5,231 nucleotides of DNA. Source: Planctomycetota bacterium. GTDB taxonomy: Bacteria > Planctomycetota > UBA1135 > GCA-002686595. This document shows, piece by piece, positions 1 to 5,231 of this stretch; within the stretch, counting starts at the first letter, position 1, and the number at the start of each line of letters is the position of its first letter. The translations under genes and the position numbers were made by a program. A model generated the notes under the pieces. It ran no database searches and had not been told where the DNA came from. It saw only the letters and a list, made by a program, of their open reading frames with translations. The stretch covers positions 3,618-8,848 of the forward strand of contig JAESRM010000145.1 of NCBI GenBank assembly GCA_016764635.1. The letters run 5' to 3'.

Positions 1-218
1 GCAGCGCAGTGAATCACGGCATCGTTTCCTCGAATGAGTTCGAGGATCTTGCCGGCATCGCGAATGTCTGCAGGCTGGAATTCGATGCCGTCCTTTTCGA
101 GCAAGACGCCAGCGGACTCGCTCCGGCCGGTTCCTAGAACTTGGTGCCCTTTGGCGGTGAGATGGCGCGCGGCGGCTCCGCCAAGGAATCCGGTGGCTCC
201 AGTGATCAGAATCTTCAT
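1..218 (-). CDS. Extended SDR / NAD(P)-dependent epimerase-dehydratase, N-terminal part (truncated by window edge)
   Basis: This is the first 72 codons of a reductase that runs off the left edge of the window. It begins with MKILITGATGFLGG, the dinucleotide-binding Rossmann motif GxxGxxG (residues 7-13) after a first beta strand. The fragment ends in DAVIHCA (about residues 66-72), which fits the D-x-V-x-H-x-A element of the fourth strand in extended SDRs. An Arg-Ser pair (R32, S33) sits at the end of the second strand where NAD-specific members carry Asp, so NADP(H) is the likelier cofactor (inference). The catalytic YxxxK lies outside the window. The ATG at 218 is only 2 bases after the ketosynthase stop and has no Shine-Dalgarno motif, so translation probably depends on coupling. 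Known relatives include epimerases, 3-beta-HSD-like enzymes and OleD. The substrate cannot be decided here, but a 3-ketoacyl compound made by the adjacent enzyme is the natural guess. Family confidence is high; function is open. Confidence 0.9.
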   Translation of the reverse strand, partial: MKILITGATGFLGGAAARHLTAKGHQVLGTGRSESAGVLLEKDGIEFQPADIRDAGKILELIRGNDAVIHCA

Positions 219-220
219 GA

Positions 221-1213
221 TCAGTAGGTGAACACGATGCCGCCGATCGTAAGACCCGCGCTAGTTCCAATCATCAAGCAACGATCCCCGCGCTTGAGCT
301 GGCCGTTGTGAATCGCCTCGTACAAGGCCATCGGAATCGAAGCGGCTACACAATTTCCAAATCGCTCAAGGGTGCGAACCATGATCTCCTTTTTCATTCC
401 TAGGCGGTCCATGGAGTCCAGGCCGGAGCGACTCGTTTGGTGGGGCACTATGCATGAGATGCCTTGCATACCGCCTTCCGGTAGAAGCCTCGAGAGGAAG
501 CGCGGAATGCGACGTAGGGTGAAGCGCAGAATCTCCGGTCCGTCCATGTAGAACATGTTGTCCTCGGGGCGGGTGCGCGGGTCGTTAGGTGCGCAGAGCG
601 TTCCGCCCCCTCGCAAGGTCGTGAGCTCCGCCGCGGAGGCATAGGTCTCAAACCGCACGGCCTCCATGCAGCTGGCTTCTTCAGTGGGAGTAGCGGTGAC
701 AACCGCGGCACCCGCGCCGTCCCCGAACAATGCTGCGCTGGCGGGATCCTTGAAATTCAAACCGATAGAAGTGATCTCCGAACTGACGATGAGCACCTTG
801 GAGCTGCGGCCCGACGCGATGCGGCTGGCAGCCACATCGAGAGCGGTGACGAAACTCAAGCAAGTGGCATGCACACTCAAGCAGGTCTTACCCGCATTGC
901 CGATCCCCAATTCTCGCAGCACAAAAACGGACGTGTCCGGGATCAACTGCTGAACCGTGGCCGAAGCGTAGATCAGACAATCCAAATCTTGTGCTTGCAT
1001 GCCTGCGGCTTCGAGGGCTTCTTGGCCGGCGCGAGCGGCCATGCTTGCGTTTGTTTCTCCTGCGGCTTCGCTCGCCCAATGTCGTTCTACGACGCCGGCG
1101 TGCTCTTCAACCCACTCGGCCGACACGTTGCACAAGGAACCCAGTTCAGCAGACGTGACCACGCGCTCCGGAAGGTAGCGCCCGACACCTGCGATTTTCA
1201 TGGAGTTTCGCAT
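221..1213 (-). CDS. Ketosynthase III-like (FabH superfamily) 3-oxoacyl synthase
   Basis: This thiolase-fold condensing enzyme has 330 residues, the usual length for the family. All three catalytic residues are visible: Cys118 in SVHATCLSF, His258 in VPHQTS, and Asn287 in FGNCVAASIP. The FGDGAGAAV motif (about 163-171) and the C-terminal GTSAGLTIGGIVF closely match FabH. It should load an acyl group on Cys118 and condense it with a second acyl or malonyl thioester in the cytosol. It is not a canonical FabH: the segment aligned to the TRTGIRERH element of E. coli FabH reads EEHAGVVERH, keeping the Trp (W34) but replacing Arg36 by His and Arg40 by Val. The sequence after the catalytic Cys is LSF rather than AGF. 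These traits suggest a specialised lipid or secondary-metabolite synthase. Start: Met1 (1213) gives MRNSMKIAG; Met5 (1201) is equally plausible because relatives begin near MKIAG. Neither has a clear ribosome site. It lies 36 bases after the NTF2-like gene and is coupled to the reductase downstream. Confidence 0.93.
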   Translation of the reverse strand: MRNSMKIAGVGRYLPERVVTSAELGSLCNVSAEWVEEHAGVVERHWASEAAGETNASMAARAGQEALEAAGMQAQDLDCLIYASATVQQLIPDTSVFVLRELGIGNAGKTCLSVHATCLSFVTALDVAASRIASGRSSKVLIVSSEITSIGLNFKDPASAALFGDGAGAAVVTATPTEEASCMEAVRFETYASAAELTTLRGGGTLCAPNDPRTRPEDNMFYMDGPEILRFTLRRIPRFLSRLLPEGGMQGISCIVPHQTSRSGLDSMDRLGMKKEIMVRTLERFGNCVAASIPMALYEAIHNGQLKRGDRCLMIGTSAGLTIGGIVFTY

Positions 1214-1249
1214 GTAGCGACTCTACGCCTCGGTTGGGGAAGTGGGGTT

Positions 1250-1792
1250 CTATTTGCCGATAAACTCTTTAGGAATGGGGCGTTCGGCGGTGGCATTTTC
1301 CGTGGCGATGCATACCACATGCCAAAGGCCTTTAATTCTGATGAGCTGGATGCTGTCGATGCCGCTCATCAGGACCTTCTTACCTGACTTTCCAAAGCGC
1401 GCTTCGTAGACCGAATGGACATGGGCCGTGTCGCCGAATTCGGTGATGGATCGGTGCAGGTTGAATTCATGGAATCCTTTTTCCTTGGCTTCTGAATTCG
1501 CGATGAACGCTTTGAAGCCTGCCTGAAATTCTTCGAGGCTTTGGGTCTTGCGATCGCCGCCCGGTCGAGTGGGCATGACGAAAATGGCGCCGGGCATGAA
1601 GAGCTCGTTCATGCGCTCCCAATCGCATTGGCCGCCGCCTTCGAAACTGATGACCTCGTAGAGCCGGTCGACCGCGCCATCAACGGTTTCGAGGCCAGTC
1701 AGTTGATCTTGGGTGGGCGTTGTATCGTCTTGGTTCATGGCGAATAGGGGGGCGAAAAGCAGGAGGGCAACGAGGAGGACTTGGAGCTTCAT
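1250..1792 (-). CDS. Exported NTF2/SnoaL-like (DUF4440-type) domain protein
   Basis: This 180-residue protein begins with a signal peptide (MKLQVLLVALLLFAPLFA, probable cleavage after A18). A single alpha+beta cone domain of the NTF2/SnoaL kind covers about residues 35-165. Supporting elements are a first helix (VDRLYEVISF), the DWERMNELFMPGAIFV segment typical of this fold (about 57-72), a SLEEFQAGFKAFI helix (about 85-97), then strand-rich stretches (ITEFGDTAHVHSVYEARF; GIDSIQLIRIKGLWHVVCIA). The fold serves enzymes (isomerases, cyclases) and non-enzymatic ligand-binding proteins, so no reaction can be assigned. Most family members act in the cytosol; the leader here places this one outside the cytoplasmic membrane. 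It is the first gene of the minus-strand group and ends 36 bases before the ketosynthase, so co-transcription is likely. No Shine-Dalgarno motif precedes the ATG at 1792; the upstream bases are CCACTACCACC. Fold call is fairly sure; role unknown. Confidence 0.85.
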   Translation of the reverse strand: MKLQVLLVALLLFAPLFAMNQDDTTPTQDQLTGLETVDGAVDRLYEVISFEGGGQCDWERMNELFMPGAIFVMPTRPGGDRKTQSLEEFQAGFKAFIANSEAKEKGFHEFNLHRSITEFGDTAHVHSVYEARFGKSGKKVLMSGIDSIQLIRIKGLWHVVCIATENATAERPIPKEFIGK

Positions 1793-1944
1793 GGTGGTAG
1801 TGGGGATTCAGCAGGGAGCGCAGGCTAGAGGATAGCGCTCGTCCAGGAAATCAGAAGTGCAGGGGCCCCTCCCTTACGAAGCCAGCACAATGGGGCTGGA
1901 GACAAACCTTGTGAACCGCATTGATGCGAGTTCGTTGTGCACCC
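1793..1944. promoter_or_regulatory. Divergent intergenic region, presumed promoters for both flanking genes
   Basis: The minus-strand NTF2-like gene and the plus-strand beta-sandwich gene are read outward from this stretch of about 150 bases, so promoters for both must lie here or just inside the genes. I see no strong sigma-70 pair on either strand. A TATCCT hexamer on the minus strand (1834-1829) could be a -10 box for the NTF2-like gene, but has no good -35 partner. Two symmetric elements are present: a perfect 10-base palindrome at 1861-1870 and a 5-bp inverted repeat, CCAGC (1882-1886) with GCTGG (1895-1899). The regulatory role is inferred from layout alone. Confidence 0.4.
1861..1870. 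repeat. Perfect 10-bp palindrome AGGGGCCCCT
   Basis: The ten bases read identically on both strands and lie near the middle of the divergent intergenic region. The symmetry does not extend outward (C1860 faces C1871). It could be a half-site for a dimeric regulator or a chance GC-rich palindrome; nothing in the window decides this. Confidence 0.35.
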
Positions 1945-3147
1945 ATGCGAGCCATTCCCATCCTCATAGCTGCCCTTGCGGCCTTCGTTTGGTTCCTATG
2001 GCCCGAGGCTGCGGGGACTGAAGGACTTGAGCAGGGTGCTGTGGCATCCACAAGTCATTTGGTTTCGGGGGAGGAAAGTGCCTTACTGGGTTGGGATGCA
2101 AACGAAACGGAACGGGGAGCGGTAGCGCCTTCAACCCAACGGGAGTCCTCCGCAGAGCAAGAGCCGGAGTTGTCGGAGTATCCAGGTCCCGACCCAATTG
2201 AGAAGGGAGCTTGCTCACTTACAATGTCATTCTTCGAGCCAGCGACAGGGAATCCGGTTTCTGGTCAGGTTTATCTTTGGCGCTTGGATGTACAGGGCAA
2301 TCGGTTTTGGAGCCGGGGAGATCAATTGCAAGCATCCGTGAGCGCCACTAAAGGGGAGGCCACAGTACACGAGCTACCCGCAGGTCGATACCGGGCCTAC
2401 GCGGGGTTTGCCAGGAGGGGATCGGGTTCGGCGCCCGAGTTCTCGATCGCAGGCAATCACACACACGTTGCGATTCCCGTTGAGCTGCCTTCTTCTGTGC
2501 CCGTGAGTCTTCACCTGGTCGATTCGAGTGGCCGGTCCATTCAGGCTTCGCAGTCAACGCGGGTGGAGATTCGCGGGCGAGGTCACAAGCGGAGTTTGAC
2601 ACCGGAGCCCACTCCGAAGTGGCGGGTTGCGAGAATCGCAAACTCGATCAATTCTGGTGGGATGGGTAGGGGAGGCGGTGGCTACATGGGGTCGCGCCAC
2701 CAAACATGGAAGCAAGTCGAGCTGGGTTCCGAATGGATTCCGGTAGGCAAAGTCCGCGGCGACTCCAGGGAGGAGAGGCGGACCTACAGTTGGGCTGTCC
2801 GCATCAATGAGGGGCTCCCAATCACAATTGAATTCAAGGGTGTGGGGGTCGGCGAGTATGTTGCGGTCCTCCCGGACCCTGCGAGTATTCTTAGCGAGCT
2901 GCAATTCCCCAGCGATGGTCGACGTTTCGATCTCCTGGACGAGCTTTGGTTGACGGTTCAGGCGGCACCAATCGATTCGAGCGTCGGCGAGACCATCGGG
3001 ATGCGGTGGCAAAGCTCCGAAGTGCGCCTGCGCCTTTCGGTCAGGGAGTATCACCGTGTGGACATTCGTTGGAAGCCCGCTCATGAAGCGATGCCCACGG
3101 TGAATTTGAAGTCTAAGGCGGTTCCGTCGAGCGGTTCAGGCAAGTGA
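1945..3147 (+). CDS. Membrane-anchored or secreted protein with carboxypeptidase-regulatory-like beta-sandwich; function unknown
   Basis: I do not recognise this as a named gene. From the ATG at 1945 it is 400 residues. I chose that start because MRAIPILIAALAAFVWFLWP then gives a normal signal or anchor (hydrophobic about 4-19); in-frame TTG (1921) and ATG (1924) starts would add MMRVRCAP or MRVRCAP before it. No start has a Shine-Dalgarno motif. Residues about 21-85 are an acidic, Ser/Glu-rich low-complexity linker. Residues about 89-185 look like a carboxypeptidase-regulatory or Cna-B-like sandwich: TGNPVSGQVYLW, then GEATVHELPAGRYRAYAGF, whose G-x-L-P-A-G-x-Y turn is characteristic. A possible second sandwich begins at VPVSLHLVDSSGRSI (about 185). 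A Gly-rich stretch lies at 238-246 and a further beta-rich region at about 280-375. No enzyme motif is visible. The probable location is the periplasm or cell surface, held by one N-terminal helix. It stands alone, divergent from the lipid genes and convergent with the HEAT gene. The gene is confident; domain call moderate. Confidence 0.8.
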   Translation: MRAIPILIAALAAFVWFLWPEAAGTEGLEQGAVASTSHLVSGEESALLGWDANETERGAVAPSTQRESSAEQEPELSEYPGPDPIEKGACSLTMSFFEPATGNPVSGQVYLWRLDVQGNRFWSRGDQLQASVSATKGEATVHELPAGRYRAYAGFARRGSGSAPEFSIAGNHTHVAIPVELPSSVPVSLHLVDSSGRSIQASQSTRVEIRGRGHKRSLTPEPTPKWRVARIANSINSGGMGRGGGGYMGSRHQTWKQVELGSEWIPVGKVRGDSREERRTYSWAVRINEGLPITIEFKGVGVGEYVAVLPDPASILSELQFPSDGRRFDLLDELWLTVQAAPIDSSVGETIGMRWQSSEVRLRLSVREYHRVDIRWKPAHEAMPTVNLKSKAVPSSGSGK

Positions 3148-3149
3148 TG

Positions 3150-3181
3150 CGGACGAGTTACCTTTCACCCAATAGCGTCCG
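3150..3181. terminator. Weak inverted repeat between convergent genes, possible terminator
   Basis: CGGACG (3150-3155) is complementary to CGTCCG (3176-3181), giving a 6-bp stem with a 20-base loop just after the plus-strand stop at 3145-3147. A second small hairpin, CCCG-CTTA-CGGG (3189-3200), covers the stop codon of the minus-strand gene. Neither has a following T-tract, so intrinsic termination is doubtful. The position between two converging genes is the main reason to list it. Confidence 0.25.
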
Positions 3182-3193
3182 AAATCAGCCCGC

Positions 3194-5194
3194 TTACGGG
3201 TAATTGAGCAAACCGGGCTCCGTGTTGTAGCACGGGTCCTGATTGGTGTTCCAAAGGAATGTGTCGAGGGCGTGGTAGTTAATGTGGGTGCTCAACAGTT
3301 GCTGCCAGGGGACCATGGTCCTATCGCAAGCGATACCAAGGGCCACGACGGCCGAGTTTCGCGTGGATTGTGCTTTCCCTTTGTCCCCGAACAGGGATAT
3401 CAGGGAGCGAATATTGTTGCGGTCTTCAATGTTGCCAACCGCGTGTGCCAATGCATATTTGGCGATACTGTAACTCGAGACACCCATGAGGTGGATCAAA
3501 CCCTGACCCACCTTCCAGTCGCCGACCATGCCCATGTACTCGCTGATCGGTATCAACTTGTCTGGTTGATCGGGCCATTGTTCCATCAGCGATTGCAGCA
3601 CGTCTGAGCTGAGTTGGTGGTCCATCAGGCCCAAGGCCACCAAGCCTTGACCTTTTGTTCTATTCAGTTTGGAGCCGCGGATTCGATCGAGAATGAAGCC
3701 GGCAATGTCCAAGTCCTTGCAGAGCCCGAGGGCTAACAGTGAGGCTCCGATTGCCCCCGGTTTGCGCACATCTTTGGCTCGTGTGCGGAGGGCGGACAGG
3801 GTATGAATGTCGACGGTTTCCTGACCGGTAGCGCTCAGGGTATTTGCGGTAATGCCTAGGGATAGGGCCGCCCATGAAGATCGCTGGGTTTGAGCATTGG
3901 CCAATTGCTTGCGCAGGTGGCCCATTAAAAGTTTGCGGCTGGCAATCGGGTTTGAGCTGGACTCGGGACCTCGCCGGGCTGCGATTTGCCCCATGGCCAT
4001 CAATGCGAAACAGGAAGTCTGCTGGTCGCCTTTGGTGGAGACTGCCTTGAGGGCAGCGTTGGCTGCCTTGTGAATTGTGGTCCCGCCCCGGCAATCTACA
4101 ATTTGGCCGAGGGCGAGGGCACAGGAGGCTTTCAACCCATTGTCGAAGTGGGAGCGAGGATGCAGGCCCCGGGTCAGTATCCCGATGGCCACGGAACGAA
4201 TGGCATCGGACTCCTCTGGGTGCGCGGATAGCAGCCGTGCAATAGCACCGGGGACATGCAGGCGCGCCTTGCTGTGCGACCACTTTGATTTGCCGCGCTT
4301 ACGTGGGGTGCCAAGGAGGTCCAGCAGGAAAGTGACCTGTGCATCGATTGAAGCGGAAGGTCTTTTCGACCGGCGGGTTTCGCCCACCGAATCAATGGGA
4401 GTCAAACCCAGTGCAATGACCGCCGCAGTCATGAGTTGCTCGTCGACTGGAACATCCGCCCTGAGCACCTCAACGAAATGATCCACCAGTCGGACGCGCA
4501 ACGCATTGTCCGCGGTTTGCGCACCGATCAATCCAAGTCCGTAAGTCGCGGAGAGCCGAGTTCGCATGGGGACCTGGGCTCGACCCACCAGGCGCTTTCC
4601 AGGACCGGTTCCTGCGGAAATAGCCTCGAGTGAGTTTGCGGCGGGCTCTCCCCCGAGAATCCCTAGTGCTAGGGTGGCTCGCTCCGATACTCGCTGGTAC
4701 TCGGAATCCAAGTGCTCGCGTATCGCAGCTTCGCAGGACCCCGACACCTTCTCAGATCCACTCATCTTTGCCAATGCAAGCAGGGTGTTCCCTTGGAGGC
4801 CGCGACGTGGATCGCCTTGCAGGGCGGCCAGCAAGGCGGGAATGACCTCGGTTCCAATTTGCTGGGTCCCCGGCTGAATCCAAACTTCCCTTTGATCCTC
4901 TTCGTATCCAGGCAGGTACCAACTGCAAAAGTTTCCGTCATCGAAGCCAACCGTGCGTTCGAGCGCTTTCAAGTTCACGAAAGGGGCACGGTTGAAGTGC
5001 CACCAGAGGTCCCACCCAGAGGGGATCGCTTCCAAGTCCACCAGGGCAAGACTCCTCCCCCCGATGTACTGAGAGCGAGGACCTGGGCTGTGGGTGGGGC
5101 CAGGCGTCGCCGGACCTCCTGGCGCCAGCACGGGATGGGCCAGGAGCAGGGAAGCGTAGATCGCGGTCGAAGCAAGTGAGGGAAGGTGAAGCAT
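3194..5194 (-). CDS. Exported HEAT-repeat protein of planctomycete type
   Basis: This 666-residue protein starts with a probable signal peptide (about 1-24, ending HPVLA), unusual in having no Lys or Arg before the hydrophobic stretch. A Pro/Gly/Thr-rich linker follows (about 25-40). Next comes a Trp-rich segment, WDLWWHFNRAPFVNLK (61-76), an arrangement I associate with exported planctomycete HEAT proteins. The rest is an alpha-solenoid: at least ten second-helix signatures of the form A-L-G-[LI] occur, for example at 173-182, 215-225, 256-266, 356-367, 394-407, 439-451, 483-494, 515-525, 578-591 and 612-624. A basic insert (about 271-312, RRSKR and RKRGKSKWSHSK) interrupts the array. The C-terminus after the last repeat (LLSTHINYHALDTFLW) looks like a separate cap. 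HEAT solenoids are protein-binding scaffolds; no catalytic motif is visible and the partner is unknown. The ATG at 5194 has no clear ribosome site; 37 bases of upstream sequence remain in the window. It converges on the plus-strand gene with a 46-base gap. Repeat class is secure; function unknown. Confidence 0.9.
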   Translation of the reverse strand: MLHLPSLASTAIYASLLLAHPVLAPGGPATPGPTHSPGPRSQYIGGRSLALVDLEAIPSGWDLWWHFNRAPFVNLKALERTVGFDDGNFCSWYLPGYEEDQREVWIQPGTQQIGTEVIPALLAALQGDPRRGLQGNTLLALAKMSGSEKVSGSCEAAIREHLDSEYQRVSERATLALGILGGEPAANSLEAISAGTGPGKRLVGRAQVPMRTRLSATYGLGLIGAQTADNALRVRLVDHFVEVLRADVPVDEQLMTAAVIALGLTPIDSVGETRRSKRPSASIDAQVTFLLDLLGTPRKRGKSKWSHSKARLHVPGAIARLLSAHPEESDAIRSVAIGILTRGLHPRSHFDNGLKASCALALGQIVDCRGGTTIHKAANAALKAVSTKGDQQTSCFALMAMGQIAARRGPESSSNPIASRKLLMGHLRKQLANAQTQRSSWAALSLGITANTLSATGQETVDIHTLSALRTRAKDVRKPGAIGASLLALGLCKDLDIAGFILDRIRGSKLNRTKGQGLVALGLMDHQLSSDVLQSLMEQWPDQPDKLIPISEYMGMVGDWKVGQGLIHLMGVSSYSIAKYALAHAVGNIEDRNNIRSLISLFGDKGKAQSTRNSAVVALGIACDRTMVPWQQLLSTHINYHALDTFLWNTNQDPCYNTEPGLLNYP

Positions 5195-5231
5195 GGCGCG
5201 ATCCGATGGAAGAGAATCAGTGAAGTCGGGC

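Noticed and set aside
221..1213. Naming the ketosynthase fabH or oleA
   Set aside because: The fold and triad fit both families, but the docking residues differ from FabH, the active-site context differs from what I know of OleA, and neither fab nor oleB/oleC genes are visible.
869..1387. 172-codon plus-strand open frame across the junction of the ketosynthase and NTF2-like genes
   Set aside because: It lies antisense to two well-supported genes, shows no domain or motif, and is Cys/His/Arg-rich in the way of a shadow frame in GC-rich DNA.
2554..3084. 176-codon minus-strand open frame opposite the beta-sandwich gene
   Set aside because: It has no recognisable domain and no ribosome site, and sits fully antisense to a gene with a signal or anchor helix and a sandwich motif.
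3660..4283. 207-codon minus-strand open frame inside the HEAT gene
   Set aside because: It overlaps the HEAT-repeat coding sequence in another frame; its Pro/Arg/Cys-rich product has no repeat or fold signature, while the main frame has clear HEAT units.
4077..5179. Several overlapping plus-strand open frames antisense to the HEAT gene
   Set aside because: They are short, mutually overlapping in different frames, low in domain content and explained as shadows of the GC-rich HEAT gene.
5195..5231. Remnant of another gene or promoter at the right edge
   Set aside because: Only 37 bases remain, with no clear -10/-35 pair or reading frame that can be supported.
1..5231. CRISPR array, tRNA, insertion sequence or attachment site
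   Set aside because: I saw no regularly spaced direct repeats, cloverleaf-like segment, transposase motif or terminal inverted repeats in the window.

Overview
The window carries five protein-coding genes and no RNA gene, CRISPR array or mobile element that I can see. The likely source is a Planctomycetota-type bacterium. The best clue is the exported HEAT-repeat protein at 3194-5194: its short Pro/Gly-rich linker followed by a W-x-x-WW-x-FN motif is an architecture I associate with that phylum. None of the five genes has a convincing Shine-Dalgarno sequence before its start, which is compatible with this but does not prove it. The assignment is inference, since no marker gene is present.

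Layout. Positions 1-1792 hold three minus-strand genes read in the order 1792 to 1: an exported NTF2/SnoaL-like protein (1250-1792), a ketosynthase III-like condensing enzyme (221-1213), and the N-terminal 72 codons of an extended short-chain dehydrogenase/reductase (1-218, cut by the window edge). The gap between the first two is 36 bases. The reductase starts 2 bases after the ketosynthase stop, so those two are very probably co-translated. Positions 1793-1944 form a divergent intergenic region. A plus-strand gene follows (1945-3147) for a membrane-anchored or secreted protein with a carboxypeptidase-regulatory-like beta-sandwich. A 46-base convergent gap (3148-3193) separates it from the minus-strand HEAT-repeat gene. 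The last 37 bases are upstream of that gene.

How the genes work together. The ketosynthase and reductase suggest a two-step module: Claisen condensation to a 3-ketoacyl product, then NAD(P)H-dependent reduction of a keto group. It resembles the OleA/OleD pair or a specialised lipid or secondary-metabolite pathway more than housekeeping FabH, but the rest of the cluster lies outside the window. The other genes are exported proteins of unknown role with no evident link to this module. I found no convincing new system. The items most worth a second look are the ketosynthase with altered docking residues, its coupling to the reductase, and the exported HEAT protein.
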